Below, piece by piece: positions 56,023-64,000 of a stretch of DNA of 64,000 nt. The notes beneath the pieces are model-generated. The model had not been told where the DNA came from. It was given only the letters and a program-made list of their open reading frames with translations, and searched no databases. The stretch covers positions 2,599,001 to 2,663,000 of the forward strand of contig NZ_CP009571.1 in assembly GCF_000764535.1 (NCBI RefSeq), read 5' to 3'. The translations under genes and the position numbers were made by a program. Source of the stretch: Sphingomonas taxi. Lineage in GTDB: Bacteria > Pseudomonadota > Alphaproteobacteria > Sphingomonadales > Sphingomonadaceae. Each line of letters begins with the position of its first letter. Within the stretch, counting starts at the first letter, position 1.

Positions 56023-56411
56023 GCGCGGACACGCATCACGGTCACGACGCGCACGATAACGCGCACGGCCACGGTCATTCGTCCGAAGGCGCGCACGGCA
56101 GCCGCAAGGATTATCTGATCGGCTTCATCCTGTCGGTGATCCTCACCGCCATTCCGTTCGGGCTGGTGATGAGCGGCGTCATCGCCGACGCGCGGATCAC
56201 CGCGGGTATCGTCATGGTGTTCGCGCTGGTGCAGATCGTCGTCCACATGATCTATTTCCTGCACATGAACTCCAAGTCGGAGAATGGCTGGACGTTGATG
56301 GCGCTGATCTTCACGATCATCGTCCTGACGATCTGTCTCGCCGGCTCGCTCTGGGTCATGTATCATATGAACACGAACATGATGCCCAGCATGGACGCGG
56401 GCGCGATGTGA
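56019..56411 (+). CDS. cyoD: Cytochrome bo3 ubiquinol oxidase subunit IV
   Basis: The small three-helix subunit IV, 130 residues, starting at ATG 56019. A His-rich N-terminus (HGHDAHDNAHGHGH) precedes GSRKDYLIGFILSVILTAIP and the typical QIVVHMIYFLHMN. The His-rich head is longer than in E. coli and might bind metal. It overlaps both cyoC and the SURF1 gene by 4 nt. Confidence 0.95.
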   Translation: MSADTHHGHDAHDNAHGHGHSSEGAHGSRKDYLIGFILSVILTAIPFGLVMSGVIADARITAGIVMVFALVQIVVHMIYFLHMNSKSENGWTLMALIFTIIVLTICLAGSLWVMYHMNTNMMPSMDAGAM

Positions 56412-57094
56412 GCACCACCGCGTCCCGCCGGAGATGGGCGACCGGCGTCATGCTGGTCGTCATCGCGCTGCTGATCGGCCTCGGCATCTGGCAGCTCGAA
56501 CGGCGGACGTGGAAGCTCGCGCTGATCGCGCATACCGAGCGCCAGCTCGCCAGCCCGCCGGTTCCGGCGCCGGGGCCGGCGGACTGGCCCGTCCTCGGCA
56601 CCGGCGACGCCTATCGACCGGTCGTCGCGACCGGTCACTACCGGACCGGCGCCGACACCTATGTGCAGGCCGTGACCGAACTCGGCGGCGGCTTCTGGGT
56701 ACTCACCCCTTTCGACACCGACCGCGGTTTCGCGCTGCTGATCAACCGCGGTTTCGTCCCCGGCGAGCAGCGCAGCCGCGTCGCCCCCTCCCCCGCGCCG
56801 CAGACGGTGCGCGGCCTGCTCCGCCTCACCGAGCCGGGCGGCGGCTTCCTCCGCAGCAACGACCCCGCCGCCGACCGCTGGTATTCGCGCGACGTCGCCG
56901 GAATCGCCGCGGCCAAGCACCTCGGCCGGGTGGCCCCCTATTTCATCGATGCCAGTGAACCGAAGAGCGGCTGGCCGCGTGGCGGCCTTACCGTCGTCCG
57001 CTTCCACAACAGTCATCTGGTCTATGCGCTGACCTGGTTCGGGCTGGCGGCACTGGTCGCGCTGATGGCGTGGCGGGTCCGCCGCCCGCGCTGA
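56408..57094 (+). CDS. SURF1-family oxidase assembly protein
   Basis: A 228-residue membrane protein that helps insert heme into terminal oxidases. Two membrane helices lie at the ends (about residues 10-27 and 200-220). The conserved LGIWQLERRTWKLALI, the periplasmic GFWVLTPFDTDRGFALLINRG and the closing NSHLVYALTWFGLA are standard. The GTG start overlaps the cyoD stop. No cyoE (heme O synthase) follows, so heme O must be made by a gene elsewhere. Confidence 0.92.
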   Translation: MSTTASRRRWATGVMLVVIALLIGLGIWQLERRTWKLALIAHTERQLASPPVPAPGPADWPVLGTGDAYRPVVATGHYRTGADTYVQAVTELGGGFWVLTPFDTDRGFALLINRGFVPGEQRSRVAPSPAPQTVRGLLRLTEPGGGFLRSNDPAADRWYSRDVAGIAAAKHLGRVAPYFIDASEPKSGWPRGGLTVVRFHNSHLVYALTWFGLAALVALMAWRVRRPR

Positions 57095-57100
57095 CCCGCG

Positions 57101-57277
57101 TCAGTCGTCCAGCTTCGCGCCGTCGACGATCCGCTCCGCGCGTTCGCGCTCGGCTACGTCGGCGGCACGCTCGGCTTTCGTGCGGCCGAATTTGGCGCGA
57201 TTGGCTTCGGCGGTCCGCGTCGCGGCAGCACGATCGCGCGCCTTGCGCGCCAGACGCAGGTTGATGATCTCGGCCAT
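57101..57277 (-). CDS. DUF4169-family small protein
   Basis: A 58-residue, highly charged protein starting MAEIINLRLARKARDRAAA, which matches the alphaproteobacterial DUF4169 family. It is predicted to be mostly one helix with many Arg, Lys and Glu residues. The start at 57277 follows GAGG. It converges with the SURF1 gene (6 nt apart). Function unknown; nucleic-acid or ribosome association would fit the charge but is a guess. Confidence 0.8.
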   Translation of the reverse strand: MAEIINLRLARKARDRAAATRTAEANRAKFGRTKAERAADVAERERAERIVDGAKLDD

Positions 57278-57294
57278 GGGGAGCCTCATATCAG

Positions 57295-57442
57295 TCCTCC
57301 CCCGCCAGGGGGAGGTGGCACGGCGAAGCCGGGACGTAGGGGGAGGTAAGGGTGGGAGCTTTGTAATGAAGCTCCCTCCCTTACCTGCCCCTCCACCATT
57401 CGACTGACGCCGAACGGTCCCCCTCCCCCTTGCGGGGGAGGA
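57295..57442. repeat. CCTCCCC-type intergenic repeat (family C), copy 3
   Basis: Starts TCCTCCCCCGCCAGGGGGAG, ends CCCTTGCGGGGGAGGA, with an inner GGGAGCTTTGTAATGAAGCTCCC hairpin split around 57354-57378. It separates the DUF4169 and exonuclease genes. Confidence 0.88.
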
Positions 57443-57443
57443 C

Positions 57444-57989
57444 TTACTCGGCCGCCCGCGCTTCCGCCGCGCGCTTCACCACGCACCAGTGCTTCCATTC
57501 GTCGCGCGCATCCGCCAGCGCGCGATGCGCCGGCACGTCGCGGTCGCGCACCTCGGCGAGCGTCACCACCTCCGCCACCGCACGCCCGAGCAGCTCCGCC
57601 GGCACGACGTCGCGCAGGATCGCCGTCGCCGTATCGCGCTGCGCGTCCTCGGTATCGCGCAACCGCAGCGCGTGGCGCGGCAGCTTCGCCGCACGCAGCA
57701 GCGCGCTCAGCCATTTGCCGTCCCACGACGGCGCGCTCGCGAACAGGTCGTGCCCGGTCAGCGTCTCGATCATCCGCCGCGCGACGACGTCGTGCGGAGT
57801 CCCCTCTGCCTCCAGCCGCGCGCGCGGGATGTGGTGGATCGCCTCGGCCGCCGCGTCCCAGTCGGTCCATTGCGCCGCCGGCCGGATCAGATGGCTTTCC
57901 TCGCGCCCGTCCTCGAACACCCAGGCGACCTCGATCGGATAGCTCAGCTTGGCGAGCGACGAGGCTTCGAAATCGAGGAATACGAGCAT
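57444..57989 (-). CDS. DEDDh-type 3'-5' exonuclease
   Basis: A 181-residue nuclease of the DnaQ-like DEDDh superfamily. ExoI motif LVFLDFEASS (Asp and Glu), a middle Asp-containing segment SWDGKWL, and ExoIII motif HRALADARDEWKHW (His and Asp) are visible, so the four acidic metal ligands and the general-base His appear present. It is a stand-alone domain without polymerase parts. It might trim RNA or DNA; the substrate cannot be set from sequence. Confidence 0.82.
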   Translation of the reverse strand: MLVFLDFEASSLAKLSYPIEVAWVFEDGREESHLIRPAAQWTDWDAAAEAIHHIPRARLEAEGTPHDVVARRMIETLTGHDLFASAPSWDGKWLSALLRAAKLPRHALRLRDTEDAQRDTATAILRDVVPAELLGRAVAEVVTLAEVRDRDVPAHRALADARDEWKHWCVVKRAAEARAAE

Positions 57990-58025
57990 GATCCGCCAAC
58001 GCCTAAGCAGGCCGAAGGGGTGCGT

Positions 58026-59114
58026 CTAGCCGCCCTGCCCCGATCGCCGCCAAGCGCCGCGCGCCAATCGCCCGACCAGCGCCGGCAGTCTGGGCCGCAG
58101 CAGCAACCAGTCGCGGATCGCCGGCCCCTTGTCGGCGCCGATCACCTGTTTGTAGCCGCTGTCGCCCGCACCCCAATCGACGCGGGTGACGCCCCGCCCC
58201 AGCGCCTCGACGAGATTGCGGTAATAGAGCAACTTGCCCGGCGAATGTTTCGCGTAAGCGGGGTCGTAGCTGTTCGCGATCGCATATTTGAGGTCGCCCG
58301 CATCGATGTCGAACGAGAAAGCTGCGGGCGTGCCGTCGATCGTCAGCAACGCCGCGCGCAACATGCCGGCGATCACCGGATCCGCCGAGGCCGCACGCCA
58401 GAAGGCACCGTGGCCGGTGGTGGTGAACTTCGCGTCGGAGCCATCGGTGCGCGCCGCGATCCAGCTTACCGCCTCGATCTGCGCGAGTGCGTCGAACGCC
58501 GCCGGCCAGTCCGCGCCGCTGACGAAGCGCCAGTCCGTCACGCCGTGGCTGGCGAGATGCTTCTCATGGAAGCGGTTCTTGCGCAGCGTCGAGCCGCGCG
58601 GCCATCCCTCCGTCTGCAACGCCGCCATGTCGAGCAGCCAGCTGTCGGCGACGAACCGGTCGAGCACCGCCCAGCCGCTCGCCCGCGCCGCCGCGATCAG
58701 CGGTGCCGCCGCCGCATCGCCGTCATAGACCGGGCCGATCCGCAAGCCGTTGACCGCGCCCGCCAGCGTCGCCAGCGCCGCGCGCAGCGTCGCCTCGCTT
58801 GCCCCGGCGGCGAGCGGAAAGCTGCGGAACGGCCAATAGCTGCCCGGCACCGCCGCCAATCTTGCCCAGCCCGGCCCGACACCGACGAACGGCAGCGCGC
58901 AGGTCGGCACGCCGTCCTCCTCGACCAGCAACGTCCGCGCCCGCCCGCCATAAGCGGCCAGCGCCGCGGCGAACCAGCCGTAGCGCAGGAAGCCGTGGCT
59001 CGCCGCGGCGCGCGCGGCGACGTCGTCGAGTGCCGCGGACAGCCCATCGCCGATCGTGGCGCGCGCCACCGGCGGCAGCCGCTGGAATTCGGCAAGGAGC
59101 ATCGCTTCGGTCAC
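58026..59114 (-). CDS. GNAT-fold acetyltransferase (BioF2-like / CelD-type)
   Basis: A 362-residue protein with the GNAT_acetyltransf_6 (BioF2-like) architecture found in sphingomonad and other proteins linked to polysaccharide or cellulose biosynthesis. Visible features are GLRIGPVYDGD, the basic RGSTLRKNRFHEK, ALLTIDGTPAAFSFDID, and AKHSPGKLLYYRNLVEAL near the acyl-CoA site, then DWGAGDSGYKQVIGA. A GTG at 59114 was taken as start; GTG 59135 and ATG 59102 are alternatives. No polysaccharide cluster is next to it, so the target is unknown. Confidence 0.75.
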   Translation of the reverse strand: MTEAMLLAEFQRLPPVARATIGDGLSAALDDVAARAAASHGFLRYGWFAAALAAYGGRARTLLVEEDGVPTCALPFVGVGPGWARLAAVPGSYWPFRSFPLAAGASEATLRAALATLAGAVNGLRIGPVYDGDAAAAPLIAAARASGWAVLDRFVADSWLLDMAALQTEGWPRGSTLRKNRFHEKHLASHGVTDWRFVSGADWPAAFDALAQIEAVSWIAARTDGSDAKFTTTGHGAFWRAASADPVIAGMLRAALLTIDGTPAAFSFDIDAGDLKYAIANSYDPAYAKHSPGKLLYYRNLVEALGRGVTRVDWGAGDSGYKQVIGADKGPAIRDWLLLRPRLPALVGRLARGAWRRSGQGG

Positions 59115-59209
59115 CCCGGCGCATCTAACCGCCACGCCTTACCAATCGGTGCAGATTGCGGCGAGCCGTGCACCCTTTCGCCTCGCGCGGCGCGCCCTAT
59201 GATGGGGCC

Positions 59210-59662
59210 ATGCCAGTGTTCTTCCAGGTTTCGACGATCGCGCAGACGATCCAGCTGTCGCTCGCGCCGGTGTTCATGCTGGCGGCGATCGGCCAGATCC
59301 TCAACGTCCTCGCCGGGCGGCTCGCCCGCGTCATCGACCGCGCCCGTATCCTCGAAGAGCGCGTGCTCGGTCTGGAAACCGGCGCCGATCGTGTCCGCGA
59401 CATCTGGGAATTGAAGCTGCTCGACGAGCGCATGTCGATCATCAACGCCGCGCTGTTCCTCGCGGTGTCGAGCGCGGTGATGGCCTGCGTCGTCATCGCG
59501 CTGCTGTTCATCGCCAATATCGCCAAATTCCACATCGGCACGTGGATCGCGCTCGCCTTCATCGTCGCGGTGGCGCTGCTGATCTGCTGCCTCACCGCCT
59601 TCATGTGGGAGGTGCGCGTGTCGCTGCGCGCGATCCACGTCCGCAAGGAGATCCTGTCGTGA
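59210..59662 (+). CDS. DUF2721-family membrane protein
   Basis: A 150-residue inner-membrane protein with three helices (about residues 15-35, 78-103 and 108-132). It begins MPVFFQVSTIAQTIQLSLAP and has the conserved cytoplasmic stretch VLAGRLARVIDRARILEER of DUF2721. Function unknown. Its stop overlaps the next gene by 4 nt, so the two are one operon. Confidence 0.85.
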   Translation: MPVFFQVSTIAQTIQLSLAPVFMLAAIGQILNVLAGRLARVIDRARILEERVLGLETGADRVRDIWELKLLDERMSIINAALFLAVSSAVMACVVIALLFIANIAKFHIGTWIALAFIVAVALLICCLTAFMWEVRVSLRAIHVRKEILS

Positions 59663-60066
59663 GCCTCGCCGCCGAACGGCGTCTGTTGCAGGCGGTGGTG
59701 GCGCTCGCCTGCCTCGTGCCGCTGTCGGTCGGCGGGCAGAGCGTGCTGCACGGTCCCGGCTTCCTCGGCCATCCGCCGGTGATCCCGACCGACCTCGACA
59801 GCCATTTCCGCTATATCTCGGGCATCTTCCTCGGCGTCGGCATCGCCTTCGCCAGCTGCGTGCCGCGGATCGAGGCGACCGGGCCGCGTTTCCGCCTGCT
59901 CGGCGCGCTCGTCGTCGCGGGCGGCCTGTCGCGCGTCGTGTCGCTGGTCGCGGTCGGCGCGCCGTCGCCGGGCCATCTGTTCGGCTTCGCGATGGAATTG
60001 GGTGCGGTGCCGCTGCTGATGCTCTGGCAGGCGGCGTTCGCGCACCGCTGGCGGGCGGCGCACTGA
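59659..60066 (+). CDS. DUF4345-like membrane protein
   Basis: A 135-residue membrane protein with a GTG start overlapping the DUF2721 stop. Four helices are predicted, and LDSHFRYISGIFLGVGIAF with the final ELGAVPLLMLWQ matches the DUF4345 pattern. Function unknown. It converges with argB. Confidence 0.75.
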   Translation: MSLAAERRLLQAVVALACLVPLSVGGQSVLHGPGFLGHPPVIPTDLDSHFRYISGIFLGVGIAFASCVPRIEATGPRFRLLGALVVAGGLSRVVSLVAVGAPSPGHLFGFAMELGAVPLLMLWQAAFAHRWRAAH

Positions 60067-60085
60067 GCCGCCCGGTCGGGCTCAG
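60063..60085. terminator. Short palindrome shared by two converging stop codons
   Basis: CTGAGCC (60063-60069) and GGCTCAG (60079-60085) form a 7-bp stem containing the stop codons of both DUF4345 and argB. It may be a weak bidirectional terminator. Confidence 0.35.
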
Positions 60086-60981
60086 GCGTGGACGAGCGTC
60101 CCCGCGCCTTCCGACGTGAATATCTCGAGCAGCATCGCATGCGGCACGCGGCCGTCGAGGATCACCGCGGCATCCACCCCCGCTTCGACCGCGGCGACGC
60201 AGGTCTCGACCTTGGGGATCATCCCGCCCGAGATCGTGCCGTCCGCCTTGAGCGCCGCGATCCGCGCCGGATCGAGATCGGTCAGCAGCGTCTTCTGCTT
60301 GTCGAGCACCCCCGCGACGTCGGTAAGCAGGAAGAAGCGCGCCGCGCCGAGCGCCCCGGCGATCGCCCCCGCCATCGTATCGGCGTTGATATTGTAGGTC
60401 TGGCCATCGGCGCCCATCGCGATCGGCGCGATCACCGGGATGATGCCGCTCGCCGACAGCGTATCGATGATCGTCCGGTCGACCGCCACCGGCTCGCCGA
60501 CGAAGCCGAGGTCGACGTGACGCTCGATCCCCTGCAACGTGTCCGGCGTCTCGCGCCCGACCTTCTGCGCGGTGACGAGATTGGCGTCCTTGCCCGAAAT
60601 GCCGACCGCGCGGCCGCCGGCCTGGCCGATCCAGGCGACGATTTCCTTGTTGATCGACCCGGCGAGCACCATCTCCGCGATCCGCGCCGTCTCGGCATCG
60701 GTGACGCGCAGCCCGTCGACGAAGCGCGATTCGACACCGAGCCGCTTGAGCATCGCGCCGATCTGCGGCCCGCCGCCATGGACGACGACCGGGTTGATGC
60801 CGACCGCCTTGAGCAGCACGACATCCTCGGCAAAGTCCCGCGCCAGTTCGGGATCACCCATCGCATGGCCGCCGTATTTGACCACGAAGGTCTTGCCCGC
60901 ATAGCGCTGCAGATAGGGCAGCGCGTCGGTCAGCGTCTCGGCCTTGGCGAGCAGCGCGGCGGTGGCGATGGAGTCGGTCAT
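60082..60981 (-). CDS. argB: Acetylglutamate kinase
   Basis: Phosphorylates N-acetyl-L-glutamate, the second step of arginine biosynthesis. It has 299 residues. [17 protein letters not shown] starts the kinase fold, [17 protein letters not shown] binds acetylglutamate, and [13 protein letters not shown] and [18 protein letters not shown] close the active site. The N-terminal helix of about 25 residues is typical of arginine-inhibitable hexameric enzymes. It stands alone, not in an arg cluster. Confidence 0.96.
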   Translation of the reverse strand: MTDSIATAALLAKAETLTDALPYLQRYAGKTFVVKYGGHAMGDPELARDFAEDVVLLKAVGINPVVVHGGGPQIGAMLKRLGVESRFVDGLRVTDAETARIAEMVLAGSINKEIVAWIGQAGGRAVGISGKDANLVTAQKVGRETPDTLQGIERHVDLGFVGEPVAVDRTIIDTLSASGIIPVIAPIAMGADGQTYNINADTMAGAIAGALGAARFFLLTDVAGVLDKQKTLLTDLDPARIAALKADGTISGGMIPKVETCVAAVEAGVDAAVILDGRVPHAMLLEIFTSEGAGTLVHA

Positions 60982-61101
60982 GCGCGCGCCTTTAGCCGCG
61001 GATCGCCCGGCTTCAAAGCCTCTGTGGCAAGTGCTTCGATGCGGGGGATATTGAGCAGGCCAATGATGGATCGTGCAAGCCTCGCCCTCTCCACACCCAC
61101 T

Positions 61102-61210
61102 CCGTCACCCCGGACTTGTTCCGGGGTCCACCGGGCCGCAAGCGCGCGCTCAAGCCTCAAGCCCGTCTCCTCGCCGCAAAGTGGACCCCGGAACAAGTCC
61201 GGGGTGACGG
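61102..61210. repeat. Dispersed palindrome family A, copy 4
   Basis: Perfect 30-nt arms at 61102-61131 and 61181-61210 (left arm starts CCGTCACCCCGGACTTGTTC). It lies between argB and the amidase gene. Confidence 0.95.
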
Positions 61211-61240
61211 GTGATGGAACCCCACGAACCGTCGTCGCCC

Positions 61241-62812
61241 CTACCGCCGCCCGTCCAGCCCCTCGCCGACGTCCGCCTGCGGCACATAAAGCGGCGCCAC
61301 CCGCGCCTTGGCCCGCTGTTCATAGGCATAGCCCGCGCCGAGCACCGTCGCCTCGCCGCCCTTGGTGGCGATAAACGACAGTCCGACCGGCAACCCCTTG
61401 GCGAGCCCCATCGGCACGGTGAGGTTGGGATAACCCGCGATCGCCGGCAGTTCCGACGACGACGGCCCGCCATATTGATCGCCGTACACCGGATCGCTCA
61501 GCCACGCCTGCGCATAAGTCGGCTCGACCAGCAATGTCGCGCCCGCGCGGCGCAGCATGCCGTCGATCGCCTCGCTCGCCAGCCTGAGCGATTTCGCCCG
61601 CGCCGCCTTGTACGCCGGATCGCCCAGCCCCTTGGTCTGCGCCGCCGCCTCGAACGTCTCCTGCTGGAAGAAGGGCATCTCCTCGGCGGCATGCGCGCGG
61701 TTGAACGCGATGAGCTGGTCGAGCGTGCGCGCCGTCACCGCCGGCGGGGTGGTCGCCAGATAGGCGTCGAGATCGGCCTTCAGCTCGGTCTTGAGCACGG
61801 TGAATTCGGCGTCGCCGACGCCATCGAGCTTGGGCGGATCGACCGGCACCAGCACCGCGCCCGCCGCCTTGAGCACCGCGAGCGCGGCATCGAATGTCGC
61901 CGTCACCTCGACCGACAGTCCCTCCGGCCGCACCACGGCGACGCGCACCCCCGACAGCGCGCTCACCGACAGGCCGGCGGCATAATCGCGCGTCACCGCG
62001 CCGGCGGTCGCCGGATCGGCGGGATCGGCCGCGACCATCGCCGAGAACAGGATTGCCGCGTCCCGCACGCTGCGCGCCATCGGCCCCGGCGTATCCTGCG
62101 AATGGCTGATCGGCACGACATGCGTGCGGCTAACCAGCCCGATCGACGGCTTCAGCCCGACCAGCCCGTTGATCGACGACGGACAGACCACCGACCCGTC
62201 GGTCTCCGTCCCCACCGCCGCCGCGGCGAAGCTCGCCGCCACCGCCGCGCCCGATCCCGACGACGAGCCGCACGCGGTCCGGTCGAGCGCATAGGGGTTG
62301 CGCACCAGCCCGCCGGCCGCGCTCCACCCGCTCATCGCATGGCTGGAGCGGATATTGGCCCATTCGCTCAGGTTCGTCTTGCCGAGGATCACCGCGCCCG
62401 CCGCGCGCAGCGCCGCTACCACCGGCGCGTCGCGGCGCGTGACATTGTCCCTGAGCGCGAGGCTGCCCGCGGTCGTCGCCATCGGGTCGGCGGTCTCGAT
62501 ATTGTCCTTGATGAGCACCGGCATGCCGTGCAGCGGGCCACGGACGCGCCCCGCTTTGCGCTCGGCGTCGAGCGCCTTCGCCTGCGCCAGCGCGTCCGGG
62601 TTGACCGCGATCACGCTGCGCAGCGTCGGCCCCTTGCGATCCATCGCCGCGATCCGGTCGAGATAGGCGCGCGTCACCTCGACGCTCGATGCCTTGCCCG
62701 CGGTCATCAGCGCCTGCACCTGTTCGAGCGACACCTCTTCGACCCGCGGCGTTTTCGCCATCGCGGTCGAGGCCGACGCGGCGAGCAGAACGGCAAGAAA
62801 CATCCGACGCAT
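61241..62812 (-). CDS. Exported amidase (amidase-signature family)
   Basis: A 523-residue hydrolase of the amidase-signature family with a Sec signal peptide (MRRMFLAVLLAASASTAMA), so it acts in the periplasm or outside. The Ser-Ser-Lys triad is complete: Lys in GMPVLIKDNIETAD, the bridging Ser in TACGSSSGSGAAVAA and the nucleophile in TETDGSVVCPSS. An amide, a peptide-amide or an acylated amine could be the substrate; periplasmic members often act on peptide amides. It is a single gene with no pathway context. Confidence 0.9.
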   Translation of the reverse strand: MRRMFLAVLLAASASTAMAKTPRVEEVSLEQVQALMTAGKASSVEVTRAYLDRIAAMDRKGPTLRSVIAVNPDALAQAKALDAERKAGRVRGPLHGMPVLIKDNIETADPMATTAGSLALRDNVTRRDAPVVAALRAAGAVILGKTNLSEWANIRSSHAMSGWSAAGGLVRNPYALDRTACGSSSGSGAAVAASFAAAAVGTETDGSVVCPSSINGLVGLKPSIGLVSRTHVVPISHSQDTPGPMARSVRDAAILFSAMVAADPADPATAGAVTRDYAAGLSVSALSGVRVAVVRPEGLSVEVTATFDAALAVLKAAGAVLVPVDPPKLDGVGDAEFTVLKTELKADLDAYLATTPPAVTARTLDQLIAFNRAHAAEEMPFFQQETFEAAAQTKGLGDPAYKAARAKSLRLASEAIDGMLRRAGATLLVEPTYAQAWLSDPVYGDQYGGPSSSELPAIAGYPNLTVPMGLAKGLPVGLSFIATKGGEATVLGAGYAYEQRAKARVAPLYVPQADVGEGLDGRR

Positions 62813-62932
62813 GGAACCCCCTGTGCTTTTCGAGCGATGCTAGGGCCGTAGCGGCGACGCGCAAGCGTTCCGCCGTACGGATATCCGCCGTTCCACCTCC
62901 ACCCCTCCGCCATCTTGATCGGGATCAGGACG

Positions 62933-64000
62933 ATGACAGCGCGCATAACGAGAATTGCCGCCGCGATCCTGGTGCTGCTGATCGTCGTCACCGGCCTCGC
63001 GGTGACGATCGTGCCGCGCTTCCTCGATCGGCTCTATTACGAAGGCCCGGCAACCGATCACTACGACGGCGCGCGCTTCTTCAATCCCGACAACGATCGC
63101 GACACGCAGGGCCTGCCCGGCGGCGGCAGCCGCGGCGGCTTTCTGTGGCGCCAGCTCACCGGCCGCGATGGCCGCCCGGTCTGGCCGGCGGGGGTCCCGG
63201 TGGCGCCATCGAAGCCCGCCGCGCGCGTCGACGGCGAGCGGATGGTGGTGACGTGGATCGGCCACGCCACCGTGCTGATCCAGACGCAGGGCCTCAATAT
63301 CCTCACCGACCCGGTCTATGCCGAGCGCGCCGGCCCGCTCGGCTTCGGCCCCGCGCGCGTCGCCGCACCCGGCGTGCGGTTCGGGGATTTGCCGAAGATC
63401 GACCTCGTCCTGCTCAGCCACAATCACTACGACCATCTCGACAAGGCGACGCTGCAACGGCTGTGGCGACGCGACACGCCGGCGATAATCACCAGCCTCG
63501 GCAACGACAGCGTCGTCGGCCAGACCGGCGCGAAGGCGCTCGGGCTCGACTGGGGCGGTAGCGCGACGCTGACCGCCGCCGGGCTGAAGGACACCAGCCG
63601 CGACATCCGCTGCGATCCCGACAGCTGGTGTCCCGGCGATCGCGCGCAGGTGTTCGTGACGCGCAACCATCATTGGGGCAGCCGCTGGTTCACCGACCGC
63701 AACCGCGCGCTCTGGTCGAGCTTCGTCGTCCGCCTGCCGAGCGGCGGCAATCTGTTCTTCGCGGGCGACACCGGCTTCGGCGACGGTTTGTGGCCAGCCG
63801 AGGCGGCGGCCTATGGCCCGATCCGCTTCGCGATGATCCCGATCGGCGCCTTCCGCTTCCAGCCGGGGCAGATGTCCTCGGGCAGCCATGTCGGCCCCGC
63901 GGAGGCGGCGCTGATCCACCAGCGGCTCGGCGCGGCGCGGTCGCTGGCGATCCACTGGGGGACGTTCCGCCTGTCCTACGAAGGCTATGACACGCCGCCG
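62933..64000 (+). CDS. Metallo-beta-lactamase-fold hydrolase, NAPE-PLD-like (cut by window edge)
   Basis: The frame runs from ATG 62933 (AGGA 3 nt upstream) through the window end, 356 codons so far. A membrane helix (about residues 7-30) is followed by a metallo-beta-lactamase fold. WIGHATVLIQTQGLNILTDP, the zinc motif LLSHNHYDHLDK, RNHHWGSR, FFAGDTGFGDG and AIHWGTFRLS resemble UlaG/NAPE-PLD-type phosphodiesterases and the RomA family. A membrane-anchored periplasmic phospholipid-directed enzyme is possible. The C-terminus is missing, so length cannot be checked. Confidence 0.88.
   Translation, partial: MTARITRIAAAILVLLIVVTGLAVTIVPRFLDRLYYEGPATDHYDGARFFNPDNDRDTQGLPGGGSRGGFLWRQLTGRDGRPVWPAGVPVAPSKPAARVDGERMVVTWIGHATVLIQTQGLNILTDPVYAERAGPLGFGPARVAAPGVRFGDLPKIDLVLLSHNHYDHLDKATLQRLWRRDTPAIITSLGNDSVVGQTGAKALGLDWGGSATLTAAGLKDTSRDIRCDPDSWCPGDRAQVFVTRNHHWGSRWFTDRNRALWSSFVVRLPSGGNLFFAGDTGFGDGLWPAEAAAYGPIRFAMIPIGAFRFQPGQMSSGSHVGPAEAALIHQRLGAARSLAIHWGTFRLSYEGYDTPP

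Overview
The window is GC-rich chromosomal DNA of an alphaproteobacterium, most likely Sphingomonas or a close relative. The clues are the protein sequences themselves (sphingomonad-type small proteins, DUF2794 and DUF4169 proteins, cyoABCD followed by SURF1), an ubiquinol oxidase, a large TonB-dependent receptor, and families of dispersed intergenic palindromes. Nearly all of the sequence is single-copy coding DNA. I see no prophage, insertion sequence, CRISPR array or rRNA. Both ends cut a gene: tuf on the left and a metallo-beta-lactamase-fold hydrolase on the right.

Layout. 1-3756 is the str operon on the minus strand (rpsL-rpsG-fusA-tuf). 3976-6379 holds a secreted alpha/beta hydrolase, tRNA-Trp, a 47-residue membrane protein and secE-nusG. 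6444-11405 holds threonine aldolase with a structured leader, a GH84 glycosidase, a small exported protein and a histidine acid phosphatase. 11479-18016 holds a TonB receptor (probably co-transcribed with the phosphatase), then a sensor kinase coupled to a REC-GGDEF-EAL response regulator. 18065-24948 holds a ROK sugar kinase, an FAD monooxygenase, glmS, a VapBC-like toxin-antitoxin pair, glmU and gph. 24955-27488 is a compact four-gene cassette: a Tat-signal protein, a PqqD-like protein, an HprK-like kinase and a nucleotidyltransferase.

27996-35376 is a complete phosphate module, phoR-pstS-pstC-pstA-pstB-phoU-phoB. 35724-39221 holds a Pro/Ala-rich secreted protein, an SDR, a DUF2794 protein, cysE and a TSUP sulfur-anion transporter. 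39374-43347 is the peroxide-defence set ahpC-ahpF-oxyR followed by a fasciclin lipoprotein. 43468-44747 is moaE-moaD-pgsA on the minus strand. 45100-52014 holds an LplT-like MFS protein, small proteins, a GreA-family protein, a two-component system divergent from an EF-hand protein, and an MHS-family transporter. 52183-57094 is cyoABCD plus SURF1. The rest holds a DUF4169 protein, an exonuclease, an acetyltransferase, DUF2721 and DUF4345 membrane proteins, argB and an exported amidase.

Several genes bear on phosphate. The outer-membrane receptor plus phytase-type phosphatase could release and import phosphate esters, while the Pst system imports the freed phosphate under PhoR/PhoB control. 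The glm genes and the GH84 enzyme both concern N-acetylglucosamine.

The most interesting item is the HprK-like kinase / PqqD-like / nucleotidyltransferase cassette. It looks like the tailoring half of a lasso-peptide cluster without the cyclase and protease, next to a possible substrate. Other items of note are a natural Arg at RpsL position 88 (a known streptomycin-resistance residue), a collagen-like Gly-Pro-Ala tract inside the acid phosphatase, and perfect 30-nt-arm intergenic palindromes whose arms co-vary from copy to copy.
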